Source: Gigaspora rosea (taxonomy: Eukaryota; Glomeromycota; Glomeromycetes; Diversisporales; Gigasporaceae). Taken from it: a stretch of 64,000 nucleotides of DNA. Of the stretch, positions 36,261 through 48,604 are shown one piece after another; the stretch's first letter is position 1, and every line of letters starts with the position of its first letter. The notes under the pieces were generated by a model. It saw nothing but the letters and a program-made list of their open reading frames with translations, made no database searches and had not been told where the DNA came from. Location: assembly GCA_003550325.1 (NCBI GenBank), contig QKWP01000262.1:95194-159193 (forward strand), in the 5' to 3' direction. Position numbers and translations under genes: made by a program.

Positions 36261-38432
36261 AATACAATAATGTAAATCAGGTTATTTCATAGTGTTCCTG
36301 TTTTAGCACAATATGTTGCGCAGCTACTCTAATTATTATAATGAAACTACTTAAACTTATAAAATTTTTTGCCGAGTCACCGGGTCTTGGTGTATGAGTT
36401 TTAAAATTCAAAATTTTATTAAATATAAAATTTTTTAATAAATAAAAATAAAATCCGGGTGGGCGGGTAAAAAAATTTTTTAAATGTTATAAAAACCAAT
36501 TACTAAATTTTGTATGGCCTTAGCTACACAAGTTAATTTTTCATTTTGCATAGCCTGTAGATCCAAAATTTCAGTTGACAAGTCAGATTTTTTTATATTT
36601 TTTTTTAATTTACTGTACAATAATAGATTTATGTTCATATCTAAGGCCATGCAAATTTAATTTTCTGTTTTGCAAGATATGGAATCAGAAAATATAGAAT
36701 TTTTTTTTTTTACAGGGCTTATCGGTAGTTCTGGAAAGTTAAGATCATTATTGAATAAATTTATGAACCATTTAAATGCACAATTGAACATAAAAATAAC
36801 ATTTTTTTATTTTTTTTTTTGAACAAATTGGGTCTGTGGTTTATGCAAAATGAAATTAACTTTTCGTGGCCTTACAGTATATGAAAGTTTACCGAACATA
36901 AAATTCAAGTCAGACTGAGGTAATTATATGATTACTACATTTTTTTTATAAAAAATAAGTACAATTTAAACAAATAAAATATATTGTAAATAAGTTGATT
37001 TTAGGCTTAAAAATACAACCATACAATGTTTTTAATAGTAATTAATTAGAATATGACTAATTTTAACCAGTGGATAAATCATCTTCTCTCAACTTATAAA
37101 TTTTAAAATTTAAAGATTAGGGTTATATCAGGATTAAAAGAGATATAAATATGTAAATTTGAAAGCTAAAATCTTTTACTAAAATCCCAAGATGGTTTGC
37201 ATAATAAAACTTAAAAATTTATATTTGGTTACATATACATAACTAGTGGGACAGGTTGGCAACACACTTAATATTAACTTTTTATAAATCTATTTAATTA
37301 GAGGTTAATATTCATAGTACATATTTAAAATTGGTGACTTATATTCCCAATTGTTTGATAAAGCTTGACGCTATATTGACTAGAATCAGTATATAATGAA
37401 GAGTGAATATTTCATTTAATAGATATAAAAAAAAGAATTTAGCGAATTAACTTACTAAATATACATAAATTGGTTAATTATCTTTTTCAACATAATGGGG
37501 TATAAATAACAGAAGCTGTTCCCTCAGCACATCTAATTAATTTTTCTGCTACTTCATTTACTTTATTACTTGGAAATGCTATAAATATTATTACTAGATT
37601 ATTATGATTAATTTCCAATCCTCTCAATTCTAATATTGCTTTCATAACATTTGCTTTATTATCTTCATAAAGGTTAATAAATGCTATATCATATGCAGGT
37701 TTATTATACAGTTTATTATACCTTTTGGCTGCACTAATTCCTTTATCAAAGGTTCAAATGCATAAACTTTTTTAGGTATTTCAACATTGCATTTCTCATA
37801 CTTTCTACTCGATGAATTACTAGGATTCGTTTTTCTTTCATAAAAATAATTTATCTCATCAAATTGTAATTTTAATAACGAGGAAGGTATTGATAATGGT
37901 TCAATATTCCACGTAAACCAAAATTTACTTTCTTTTCTGAATTGACTTTCTGCTTTAATTTCACCTCCATTAATTTCTACTAGATTTTACAAATTGAAAG
38001 ACCAAGCCCTGTACCATCTTGCCTTTTGGTTATTGACATGTCACTTTGTGAAAAACTTTTTCACACATTTTGTTCAAATTTTGGATCTATGCTGTTGTAT
38101 TAAATAAATATTAATAGATGATATCTGATACATGATCTAAAATAAAAATATATATCATAAATATCTTACCCAATACCAGTATCATATAATTCTAACAATA
38201 GATTTTCTTTTTTAAGTATTTGACCGTAAGTCGGATTCCCTTAATTTTTATCAATGAATTCTCATGATTGTATTGAAATTGTTAGTACTATTTCACCTTT
38301 ATCGGTAAATTTAACTCTAAAAAGTATTAAATTATTATATATTTAATGGTTGAAAAATAAAAAAAATAAAATAAAATAATTATTAAAAATAATTACGAAT
38401 TTGACAATAAATAAGATAAAACTTTTTCTAGC

Positions 38433-38686
38433 CTATTTAATAAATATAAAGTAAGTAATAAATTATTATACAGCTACACCGCCTAAGTGCACACTTCTAA
38501 GTGTAAGTACTATATAAAACCTCTAAATTCATAGTACAATTTTGCCCCAACTTATGAGAACTCCACATATTTTATTTCTATAAGTGAAGACCCTCTCAAA
38601 GTGCAAAATTCAAAATTTTTTCACTATGGTCCTAAAGTAATACACTTAGGTGGGAGCACTTATATTAAATATATTAGTTCAATCAC
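38433..38686 (-). other. intron occupied by a MITE (L2 copy)
   Basis: Donor AAAG|GTGATT at 38686 and acceptor AAATAG at 38433 join codons of 'DPERLEKVLS' in phase 2. The MITE at 38470-38662 fills all but about 37 and 24 bp of the intron. Its ends resemble each other inverted (GCCTAAGTGCACACTTC and CACTTAGGTGGGAGCAC). The L3 copy has the same intron and MITE (62002-62254). Confidence 0.65.
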
Positions 38687-38872
38687 CTTTCAGGATCACT
38701 TTTAACATATCTTGACACTACATCTATATCGCAATTTAAAATTAGGTTAATCTTTTTATCATTGGCTTTTTTTCCGTATTTTTCAATTGTACCCTCAAGT
38801 AAATCTGATAAATAAAATGTTCTGTTCATTAAAATGACTTTTTGTGCTTCTAATCTTCTGCATCAAGGATAT

Positions 38873-39395
38873 TGTAATAGTTAAATGGGAGAGCGATACG
38901 AAATAATGTCCATTGGCCAATCCAGCTCTAACCGTATACGAAGAATTCGAGTCTTAATAAACCACGGCGAAGTTACAAGTCAATTCAGTCCGTCGAATTG
39001 AGTCTCACAGGATTCATTAAAGTTAAAGTCGAATTCGAAGGAAAAACTCAGATAAGTATATGAAACATTTTATTTCTATTCTAAAGCGTACATGAAACTT
39101 ATATTTGACTTTATTCAATTTCAGGTGTTTATATACATTTAGAATTTTTAGAGCGTTATGCTGAATTTCTAGTGATATGCTAAAAATTAAGCACTATGCT
39201 GGAATTCTAGCGTGATGCCGAAATTTTAGCGCTATACTGAAAAACTAGCATTATACAGAAAAACTAGCATTACGCTATAATTATGCCACCCAGCCACTAT
39301 TGACTTCCATTTTAGTATGAATTATTAATATGAGGAATAATATAGGTAAAGGAATTATTTACAATTTTGAAAATTACAATTTTTAATTCATTACA
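38873..39395 (-). repeat. 3' LTR (element orientation) of the CCHC-Sel1 element
   Basis: 523 bp from TGTAATAGTT to AATTCATTACA. Near 39150-39285 it holds a tandem of about 21 bp built on TAGCGCTACGCTGAAA. Differences from the other LTR are mainly transitions, many CG against TG or CA. Confidence 0.85.
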
Positions 39396-39502
39396 TTTCC
39401 CCCCCCTCAGCATTGAGCTCCTGCGAAATCTTTAAATACTAAAACTTCTTTAAAAAAAATTTTTTTTTCTTATCGAGGTGAAATGGAAACTATAAGGTTT
39501 CT

Positions 39503-40815
39503 TTAAAACAACTGTACGACTTTTCCTCCGGGATCGAAGACAGGAACGTGGGACGAATTTATTGGTAAGTATTTGAGCCATTGGTTTATTTGGTACATTC
39601 CACTATTACTAACTCCCTTCCTTTCTTTATTTTCCTTCAATTCTTTATCTCTCATTTTATATTCTATGATTATACACTTTTTTTTATCTTTTTCCTTTCC
39701 CTTATTCACGACTTCATTCTTGACCATTGATGTCACACCTGTTGCACAGATGTCTTCCCATTTACTGTTATCTTTAAGGCTTCTATATTTTTCTGTCAGG
39801 TTATTTCTGTCAGCACGTTTCGGAAGCTCCTCGTTGGAATTAATCTTTCGTTCACAGTTAAAATCGGCAAGTACTTCTTTTTTCTTCTTACTAAAATGAG
39901 TTAATCTTAGATTCTTTACTTTATTGTTTTCCTTTTCTAACGCGCTTATATCTTTAGGTTTAATTTCTAAAGCTTTATTTAGGTCATCAAGTGGTTCTTC
40001 GAAGTGGATATTATGGTGGTGGACTTTTGTTTCTTCCAGTTCATTTTCTCTATCCCATTTGATCATTTTTTTTAACTCGGTTACCTTCTTCATTCACAAT
40101 TCGGCAGCTTCTCCTAACTCCTTACTCAAGAAATCTTCCTTTCCAAAGTGACTAGGTCTGTTGGTGTCTTTTCCATTTAGGTAACAATTACCAACTATAA
40201 ATGTTCCATTAGCATCACTTGACTCAGCTGACATAAAATAGCCTTTGGAGGTTTATATTCATCCTCTTTAACTCTTATTTTGTCTCCAGCATTAAGCGTC
40301 CCTTTAGTAAATTTGATTATAGTACATTCATTTACTTTACTAATTACTTTTCAGGGCTCGTCAAGTTTTTTTATCTTTAGTTCACGGTTGCGATTGAAAG
40401 CTTCTTCGTCAAGAATCGGCTCGAGTTTACCGTCCGCAACTTCTTCTGATTCCACAGATATATTTTCCTTCTTTTTTTCCTTTTTATTTGATCCATCCGG
40501 TTCTATTTTATTAACGTAGTCCATTTTGCATGTCTTCTGAAGGTCGATCGGGTTCGTGTCTTCAATTTCTATTCTATTTCCGCAGCCGGGCTTAATCGTT
40601 CCATCTACGTGATTTACTTCTGCGACTTTGACTAATTTTTGGCAATAGTCATACATCTTATGTTCATCCGTTTTAGTTTCCATTTCTTTTTGTTGGCAGT
40701 TTCCGAAAGTTCCACGTCTAACATAACTTGGTTCAACAAGAATTCTGGTTTCATTCGATTTATTCTTTTCTTCATCCTTTTTGACTTCAATTTCTTCGCT
40801 TTCGTCCGTTTCATT
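39503..40815 (-). pseudogene. Sel1-like and TPR-like repeats captured by the LTR element
   Basis: Minus strand, several frames. Near 40600-40680 'DEHKMYDYCQKLVKVAEVNH' followed by 'VDGTIKPGCGNRIEIEDTN' follows the Sel1 pattern (helix, D-G, G, C/Y, N-G-I). Near 40150-40290 'DEYKPPKAI' and, one frame on, 'SAESSDANGTFIVGNCYLNG' give another Sel1 unit. At 39840-39990 'EPLDDLNKALEIKPKDISAL' and 'KEVLADFNCERKINSNEEL' look like degenerate TPR units. Such repeats are abundant in host signalling proteins of these fungi, so capture of a host gene fragment is the likely origin. Stops between the pieces and high Lys/Glu content suggest drift. Confidence 0.55.
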
Positions 40816-40954
40816 GACGTTTCCAGCCTTTACGAATTTTGGACAAATATTGGGTGCTTTATTTCAAAGACGGCCTCTTCTTCTGATTTTTCATTCAGGG
40901 CTTTTCCTTTTCTGAGACCCATTTTTGCATAATATCGTTACATTCGTTAAGTAA

Positions 40955-41106
40955 GGGAAGTAACAAAAATCAGGTGATTTTTTAGGAGGGGGAGGGGGTA
41001 AAAAAAGTTGAAATTATATATAAGAACCTGACTATTTATATATTAAGGAAGAGGGAGGGGGGTAGGCCTCTGATAAAAAATAATTAGGTGATTAATGACA
41101 CTGACC
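40955..41106. mobile_element. 152 bp MITE with TAA duplication, nested in the LTR element
   Basis: Begins GGGAAGTAACAAAAATCAGG and ends AATTAGGTGATTAATGACAC then TGACC, flanked by TAA (40952-40954, 41107-41109). A near-identical copy lies inverted at 60989-61138. The G-rich AGGAGGGGGAGGGGG stretch and AGGCCTCT motif are shared with the end of the 4.9 kb transposon at 16961. Confidence 0.8.
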
Positions 41107-41453
41107 TAACGTTTGAAGGGGTTTCAGATCGACTCCTAATCCCTGAGGTAACTTCTTCTCAGTTCGTCGGGAACGTAATAGGTGTCGAGAACTTCTGCTA
41201 TGGTAGGTCTCATTCCTTGCAGCTTCAGGGGCTCTTTCGGAGCAGGAACTACATTGCCATTTCGATTATAATTTCCAAGGGTACAGGCTTCCCTTTTCGC
41301 AATTTCGGGATTAGATTATCAAGGTCTTCCAGATATCCATCGATCAAGTCGTTCAACTCACTTTCCAAAATACAACCTCGGTCTTGCCTTACATCACGGG
41401 ATTTTCCTAAACATGGTAGGGGTCAAAAACCTCTTTGATGTCCGTTCTTCTCT

Positions 41454-41913
41454 GCTATGATTCTACTGGGCGAGCTTCCTGGGGGAACATCTTAACAAAT
41501 GAAGGTAAATATTCGATTTCTTTTTCTTTTTCCTCAATGTCGTTTCTGATTATATTTTCTACTACTTCTAAGGTAAATTCTAAAGCTTCGGGAAGCTGTT
41601 CATCGTTAGGTGGCCTGGGGAAATTTTTATTAATTATTTCTTGGACTTCTTCCATTTGTTCCAAGATAAGTGATCTTATAAGCATAGTGCACTTCTCATC
41701 CAACAGCTTTACTTCCGGACATTCGAGAATAGGATGACTTTCTCTTCAGCACCGAGAGCACAAGGGTTTTTTTAATAGTCTTTTTCGAGTTCGCTTCTTA
41801 GGGATCGGTTGCACTCTGTACACATTTTGGGGTACGTTGATGTTGTAGGTGTACCGAGCAGGCGTTCGGAATGACATAAAATTTTCATTATACTTTTCGA
41901 TTTTAAAATCCAT
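41454..41913 (-). pseudogene. small CCHC zinc-knuckle (gag-like) protein of the LTR element
   Basis: Starts at ATG 41911-41913, about 130 bp inside the primer site. An Arg/Lys-rich stretch is followed by a CX2CX4HX4C knuckle ('CSRC', then 'RESHPILEC'), interrupted at its fifth position by a TGA (41746-41748). The same frame continues with an acidic helical part ('LDEKCTMLIRSLILEQMEEV', 'LEFTLEVVENIIRNDIEEKE') to the stop at 41454. The position and knuckle suggest a nucleocapsid-like role. No capsid domain was recognised. Confidence 0.55.
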
Positions 41914-42018
41914 CTTTTCATTTTATAATGAAGTTTATATTTAATATGATTATAATAAGTGAATGAAATTATTTTTTTTATTTTTATATATTTTTTTTTT
42001 ATAAAATTTTCGGGTATC

Positions 42019-42041
42019 AATTCCACACAATCTGCACCAAA
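42019..42041 (-). promoter_or_regulatory. primer binding site of the CCHC-Sel1 element
   Basis: The minus strand just inside the LTR reads TTGGTGCAGATTGTGTGG. The TGG start and position are as in other LTR elements. It differs from the Ty3 sites (TGGTGGTGACT), so another tRNA would prime it. Confidence 0.55.
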
Positions 42042-42544
42042 TGTAACGGTTAAATGGGAGAGCAATACGAAATAATGTCCATTGGCCAATTCAGCTCTAA
42101 CAGTATACGGAGAATTCGAGTTTTAATAAACCGCGGCGAAGTTACAAGTCAATTCAGTCCGTCGAATTGAGTCTCACAGGATTCCTTAAAGTTAAAGCTG
42201 AATTCGAAGGAAAACTCAGATAAGTATATGAAACATTTTATTACTATTCTAAAGTGTATGTGAAACTTATATTTGACTTTATTCAATTTCAGGTGTTTAT
42301 ATACATTTAGAATTTTTAGAGTGTTACGCTGAATTTCTAGCGATACGCTAAAAATTAAGCGCTATGCTGGAATTCTAGCATAACGCCGAAATTTTAGCGC
42401 TACGCTGAAAAACTAGCATTACACGCATTATGCTATAATTACGCCACCCAGCCACTATTGACTTCCATTTTAGTATGAATTATTAATACGGGGAATAATA
42501 CAGGTAAGGGAATTATTTACAATTACAATTTTTAATTCGTTACA
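42042..42544 (-). repeat. 5' LTR (element orientation) of the CCHC-Sel1 element
   Basis: 503 bp from TGTAACGGTT to AATTCGTTACA, matching 38873-39395. It is slightly shorter because one of the tandem units near 42420 is altered. CpG sites such as TACGCT are kept here where the other LTR has TATGCT. Confidence 0.85.
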
Positions 42545-43519
42545 ATATCATTTATTATAGATAACACTATGTCAGAGGCACATGACATTATATTGATCAT
42601 ATCTTTTTATCATCAGTTAAAGCAACATGTTCAAGGGAAGAAAGAATGCCTACTATCGCTCCTAACAGCATTCGTAATTCTATAATAAGATTTAAAATTA
42701 AATTAGCAAAAATAAAGATTTTGTAATGTACATAACAATGGACAATAATATACCGTGAGAAGCATTCGCTAATATTTGACTCTTGGCAATATTTGCAGCT
42801 TCAGCAGCTTTTATTTCAATATTCTTTTCAGCACTCTCATCTAATAAATTGTTATGATTAATAGCCAAACTTATTTGATTTGATATTTGTTGTAATAATT
42901 CTATTTCAGAAACGAGCCAAATGGAATTTGAAGGTCTATATGCTTTTATCCATCCCCAAATATCATTATTTAAATTTTATTTCTGCAGATAATATCGATG
43001 CATTCTTAAAAATATCATCACAAAATATGTCTAAAGAAATAACTATTCCTGGATTATTATTTAAAAATTCTTGTAAATCACAGAACGTTTGTGATTCACT
43101 TTCATAATTATCATCAATTTCTGAGGATGAATTAGTTATTTTTTCCGGGTCTTCAAATAAAGCAACTATTCTATTACTCTTGGATTCAAATTTTTTATTT
43201 GAAATAATTAATATTTTTCCACATGGCAATATTTGATAAAGTCTTTTAGCAACGTCTTGTAATGTTCCATCTAGATCTAATTTGGAAGCAAGCTTTTCTG
43301 AAATCGTAAGTAGTAATTGCTTTATTTCTTCTTGCTTACATTGTTGAAATATTATTTTACGACGAAGAAGTGAAAGATTAATATTAATACGGATACGAGT
43401 AATTAGATTTCGAGCGGAAAATGGTTTTGTTAAATAATCATCTGCTCCTTTATTCAAACCTACAAAAATTATAAAAAAAAAAAGGTTGGAAAAAGATAAT
43501 AATATAAATATAATAATAT

Positions 43520-46450
43520 AAATATAAAATATAAATATAATAATATAACTTTAAGAATTTAATAATTTTAAATTACCTCGGATTATAGAATTTTCACTAG
43601 CTTTTGCGGATAATAATATTATAGGGATTGATCGAGTTTTTTTCGTTAGATCTTAACGCTTCTAATAATTCATATCCATCCATATTTGGCATCATGATAT
43701 CTATTAAATTCATATTATACAGTTATTATACGTGATAAAAAACATTATTACATATTATATTATATAAATTACTTGCCGCTAAGGATTAAGTCAGGTAATT
43801 TATTAAGCTTTTTCAAGACTTTTAAAGCATCTTTGCGTCACGAGCATGATGTACGTCAAAATTTTTTAACAGATCCATCAGATAATCACTATATACACGG
43901 TATAAATAATAAGAACAATTTATCAAATATCTAACATAATTGAATAAGAAAATATACACTTTACCGCATATCATTATTATCTTCAACAAATAAGATTTGC
44001 CATTTTTCACTAGTATTAACAATATTAACATTCAAGTTTTGACTGTCTATTGACATTTGATCCTTTGTAGACACTTGATCCAGTATATTAATATTTATGT
44101 TATGATTATTTATTAACATTTGATCCTCTATAGACACTTGATCCATTATATCATCTTGAACTTCAGATATACTATCATTTGTCCATTGAGAACTTTCTTC
44201 TAAATAAAGCTGTCGGTTAATATATAATTCCTTATCATCTCTTGATTGATTTTCAGCTCTGCTAGAATATATTTGATTTGTTGGTAAGGATCACTTTTGG
44301 GAACCAGCATTAAAACGTCGTTCCTTGATTTATTACAGAAGTTACAGTAATATCACCACCATGACGAGTAATAAGTTCTTTAACGAGAGCGAGACCTATT
44401 CCAGTGCCTTCATGACTGTGTGAGCCTTGAGATTCTACACGATAAAAGCGCCGAAATATATTTGGAAGGACGGCTTCCGGAATACCAGCTCCTGGATAAA
44501 AAAAATCCGAATGTAATATCGATAATATTTATAAGTGGTTATAAATATTTATCTAGTACTAGAGTAATAATTAAAGTATATTATTAACCTGTATCTGAAA
44601 CTTCAAGAACTATCATTTTTTTATTATCCTTGTAATCAAGATATAAGCGGATGGTAATGTGTCCATTCCAAGTATGCTTTAATGCATTTGAACCTTTAAT
44701 AAACAAAGTATCTTATACAGTAAATTTTGCACATTTTAATGAATATTATAACGGCAAAAAAAATTTTTTTTTTGTTAGAAAAATACTTACAAAGATTATA
44801 TAAAATTGTTTCATACATATCATTATCCAGATAAATCTTATCGCCTGCTGCTTTATTGAATTCGTCAGGAGATGGAATATCTATGTTATACACCAAGCCT
44901 AATTTTTTAGCAATATTTTTGAAATCTGAAGCTAGTTCTTGAGTATATTCAACTATATTCGCTTCACGATAATGAGCTTTTAATTGATCAGTTTCAATAT
45001 TTGAAAACTGTATAAGAAATGGATTAACTTTAATATAATAGCAATTATAAGAATTTATTATACGATATATATTATACGACATATGTAACTAACTTGTGAT
45101 AAAGTGTTAATATGTTTAAGCAATCGATGAGCGTTACGTCGTACAATTAGAAGATAACATTATTGGCACTTCTTGTGGACTTATATTAATTACGTCTTCA
45201 AGCGGTGAAAGCATTAAGGTTAATGGTGCTAATATGATAAGAAAAAGGTGAAAATATTTGTGCAATACATTAGAAAGAGCTATATTATGGTATTATAAAC
45301 GAATACTTTTTAGTTCATGACTGATGCCTTGAAAAAAAGAGACTTTCTGAAAATTTAAATCGGCCAATATTTTAGCCCGTTTTTTTTCCTCTTCTCTTGT
45401 CTTTCCTTGTAGCAAACATGTATTCATTTGATTTACTACCAACTAAAAATTATATTTTGTTTTTAATTATAACGAAGCTAATGAAATTTAATTATTTAAC
45501 CTTCACATACTTGCAAAAATTCTACATACTTCTCATCAAGTGTACGAAGTCGATTAATTCCACAAATTAATATAGCCGACAATTCTTGATTTCCACAAAA
45601 TGAATTTGCTAATAAGAGTATAGCCTGAGAACCATCTTTTAAAAGAACTTTTGCATGTTTTATCACAAGGTCTAATGGCCAAGATTCATCACATTTTATA
45701 AATGAATAAGTTGCAACGTGTGTTTTAATGTTATCATAACTCTTATCAGCATCTTTAGACAAGTCAATTATTTTGGGGTATCTGGAAAATAATCAGGAAA
45801 TTGACAGAGACCAGACGTGCAATCTTAGAATTAGAGCCAACGCTTGATCTAGGTTCGACAAAATAAACTAACGCATAAGGAATATCTTTATTGTTACTTA
45901 ATACTTCTGTCGTAATACAGCAGGCTTTTTCTAATACTCAATTTCTTTAATAATTATTATAAATGAATTATTATAAAAATGATGTGCATTAACAAATAAA
46001 ATTCGAAATATAACATTTTCATTAATACTAACCAGGCATCCTGCGTCCAAAATCATTAAGTATTTTTAATCTTCGAGTGTTTAAAACTTTTGAGTAATTT
46101 CTTGCACTATAGCAATTAAAGCTCAAACTGTGCCATCTGATTTAAAAACTGGACTATATGTATAATCAAATTACGCCTCTTCAGTATATCCATCACGGTA
46201 TAATTTCATAGTAATCATCATTTCTGAATAAGCCTTTTTTGTTGTTCTTATACTATATACAGTATATATATATATATGTATTAGATGTCAATTAAGAAAA
46301 ATTTTTGGATATCATAAGTGAAATCTCCATTAAATGATCATTTAACATACCTTCAAATAATGGATCAATTATATCATATATTTCAGCCCAAGTTTCTTTA
46401 GATGATTTTCCTAGTGCTATATAATATTAATAAGATATTAAATTGACCAA
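43520..46450 (-). pseudogene. hybrid histidine kinase, N-terminal half (R2 copy)
   Basis: Same domain order as at 7572-10430: PAS-like (46050-46450), GAF-like (45496-45850, clean for 88 codons), first HisKA (45200-45400, 'GISHELK'), HATPase N-box at 44696-45082 ('DNDMYETILYNLC'), G boxes (44290-44470), receiver start 'QILFVEDNNDMR' (43961-44146) and receiver centre 'IDIMMPNMDGYELL' (43690-43760). It keeps 'LYLEESSQWTNDS', which R1 has lost. It runs on directly into 43463-37490, so L2 plus R2 show the full two-module kinase. Extra or missing bases, e.g. near 43835 and in the G-box end at 44290, indicate decay. Confidence 0.8.
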
Positions 46451-46479
46451 ATTAATCATAAATTATTTTTATAACGGGA

Positions 46480-47330
46480 TTTTTCTAATTCAATAACTCC
46501 TTCAGTAATAATTTCAAATGAAGTTAAAGTTGAATTTTTTGAAAGAGCATCGGCTAGTACTTGATCCCTTCACTACAAATACCATTACAACCTAGATTTA
46601 AAGAAGTTAAAGAGGTGTCGTTGCTGCTAATGCTTTTACTCCTTAATGTCCCATTTTTTTTGAATATAAATCCAAATTTGTTAGATTTTTATTTATATTT
46701 AATATCGCTTTCGCCCCTTCGGAACCAAGCTGATTGGAGGAAAGCCCCAGAGAAATTAAAACTGTATTATTATAAGAGTATATGCTATTTCAATCCCCTG
46801 CTTCATCTTCGAGTTTATTCGAGGAAAAACCAAACGAAGTTAAACCCGTATCCGAATTTAAGATTTGTACCTGTTTTAATTGACGATTTTTTTAGTGATT
46901 GTCATCCAGGTTTAACGAGGTCAATGTAGTGTTATTGCGAACAGCATCGACTAAAAAATTAACTCTGTAGAGCTTCAGAGTTTTTAGGTTTGTGTTCTGA
47001 AGAATGTCCACCAACTGTTTTGACCCTAAAGTCTGAGTCGATCATTGCTTATGTATAAAGTTGACAAAGTTTGGCAGTTACAAAGCGCGTCACCATTCCT
47101 TTTCTTCCTAGATAATTGTTGGAAACCCTAGCGTAGTTAATGTTATGGTATTGATTCTAATGGCTCTTGCCAGAGTATGAATATATTGATCACGTTCGAT
47201 TTCAAAAAATATTAGGTCTGAATGATAGAGCTTGTTCATAAGAGTGTTTTAATTAAACGCCCTTTGATTGTTGGAACATTATTTGAGGGGTTGATATCGT
47301 TTCCTTCGCGCATGATCCAATCACTGTTCT
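46480..47330 (-). pseudogene. RNase-inhibitor-type LRR fragment (R2 copy)
   Basis: Minus strand equivalent of 10470-11330, with 'SSNQLGSEG' near 46725 and 'NSTLTS' near 46535. A deletion in 'ADALSKNSTLTSF' relative to R1 changes the frame. The plus-strand frame 46561-46929 is its shadow. Confidence 0.6.
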
Positions 47331-47391
47331 GCATTTTTTAACATTTGGCGTATATTTGAATGATGGTTTTGGAGAATTTGATAGCGTTACG

Positions 47392-48160
47392 TTATATTTT
47401 TGTAAACAGTTTTGACACCTTTTGGCAGTTTTTAGATTTACTTATTAGAATATGTACCGTTTGAAATTTCCCAAAGGATTTTCCAAAGCTATAAATGTCA
47501 GATGTCTTATCGTGTTTATATCCACGCACAATAAGACATTGAGGTTCGATATATGCCGGAATTCCATGTATTATTGAGTTTGAAGTCATAGACATTTCAT
47601 TTATCTGCTTTGATAGTTCGAAATCAGTAATCTTTGGTTGTCTGTGATGAATGCTAAATTATTAAAATATAATAATTGAATTACGCATTAGTACTTATAC
47701 TGTATGTAAAATATAGATAGCACTATATTTACCAGATCTCTATGAATAATTTTATTATCGTGTCAAAGTAAAGGCCCGAATGATATTTCTTTAGATTGTA
47801 ATTTCGTAAATTTGCATTAGGTTTTCTGTAAAGCTCTGTTGTCAGCGTATTGTAAACCCATATTTAATATCCGTTGCTATCTATACATTCAATTTGACAA
47901 ATGTTTTTGGTTAACATAATTATCATTGTATACCTTCAAAAATTATAAAATACTTGTTTAAATTTCGTTACGCCATAGAAGAAACTCTTCGAAGCTAATT
48001 ATATTAATTAAAGAATTTATTATTCTGTTGTAAGATGCCATTAAAGTTAAACACAACAATTATTACCTCATCAATAAATCTTGGATTAACTTTCATGAGC
48101 AACAGTTAATTAATTCACAATTTTTCCACTCGTATTTAAGAACTTTTCAAAAACCTCCAT
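47392..48160 (-). pseudogene. TKL-like protein kinase fragment (R2 copy)
   Basis: Equivalent of 11377-12170. 'GIPAYIEPQC' and 'DKTSDIYSFG' are intact at 47392-47600, and HRDL is altered by R2-specific changes near 47750. The glycine loop region (48130-48160) has lost bases relative to R1 ('ggcaatggag' is shortened). Dead. Confidence 0.7.
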
Positions 48161-48604
48161 TGCCGTAAATTTATTATAATTGCTATATTAATATGCCTTT
48201 CGGTACGTTCGCCTTAATTTTTTTTAGTGTACTAATCTTGGTCGTAAAGCAAAGCGACAATATGTACTATCTATGGTATAAACTGCTCTACGCATTGTGA
48301 AAACTGCTCTACCCGCAAATCGCTTTCTATCGTGCTGTATCCTGCGAAGGTTAATTAGAAAAAATGCTGATCATTTTATATACTGTATCTGATGTACACG
48401 TGGTAATACCCCTGCAGTCTGCTTCCATGAAAGATCGTTGCAAATGCACCAATCAGATGATCTACACTAATTAAAACAATTGAAATTTTAATTTTTTAAA
48501 AAAAATCTACGACAATTTTATGGGTACGTGCATAATGAAAGTACAAATATCGATACATCTTGTTAGAGTTTAATAAATTTATTTTAAAAAAATTTAAAAA
48601 GAAA

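Larger units (their letters stand above)
38873..42544 (-). mobile_element. non-autonomous LTR retrotransposon with CCHC protein and Sel1/TPR-like cargo
   Basis: LTRs 38873-39395 and 42042-42544 have TG...CA ends and sit in the HHK HisKA region. The L3 paralogue reads straight through (near 62440), which confirms an insertion with a short ATAT-like duplication. Orientation is minus: TTGGTGCAGATTGTGTGG follows the 42042 end (primer site), and a GGGGGGGG-containing purine tract abuts the 39395 end. The 2.6 kb interior lacks protease, RT and integrase. It codes for a small CCHC protein (41454-41913) and Sel1/TPR-like sequence (39503-40815), and carries a nested MITE. It depends on another element for movement. 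Confidence 0.8.
36640..43170. repeat. duplicated block, copy L2 (interrupted by an LTR element)
   Basis: Aligns with 60030-63057 in the same orientation. L2 is longer because of the LTR retrotransposon at 38873-42544. L3 carries a TAA MITE (60989-61138) that L2 lacks. L2 continues without a break into R2, while L3 stops at 63057. The first 850 bp (36640-37489) are non-coding in both copies. Confidence 0.9.
37490..43463 (-). pseudogene. hybrid histidine kinase, C-terminal half (L2), split by an LTR element
   Basis: Minus strand from 43463: end of the first receiver ('GADDYLTKPFSARN', conserved Lys), then 'SLLRRKIIFQQCKQEEIKQL' and a GAF-like region (42966-43400), then HisKA (42550-42840; intron-joined 'SHELRTPLG', phospho-acceptor His). 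The LTR element interrupts at 42544/38873. Afterwards come 'TFYLSDLLEGTIE', the N-box 'SDPERLEKVLSHLLSN' joined across an intron at 38433-38686, the G2 box region, 'FWFTWNIEPLS' and a second receiver (37490-37900). One-base losses in 'TDDQKDM' and near 38862 break the frame. Upstream it continues into 43520-46450. Confidence 0.8.

Noticed and set aside
41088..41737. Plus-strand ORFs across the LTR-element interior
   Set aside because: They are shadows of the minus-strand CCHC protein. LTR, primer site and purine tract all fix the minus orientation.
37490..46450. Bacterial two-component gene from contamination
   Set aside because: The histidine-kinase motifs are split by phase-matched GT-AG introns and embedded in AT-rich, transposon-rich DNA present in several copies. 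This is a eukaryotic hybrid kinase.
46561..46929. Plus-strand 122-codon ORF
   Set aside because: Antisense to the LRR fragment. The R1 copy does not keep the frame.
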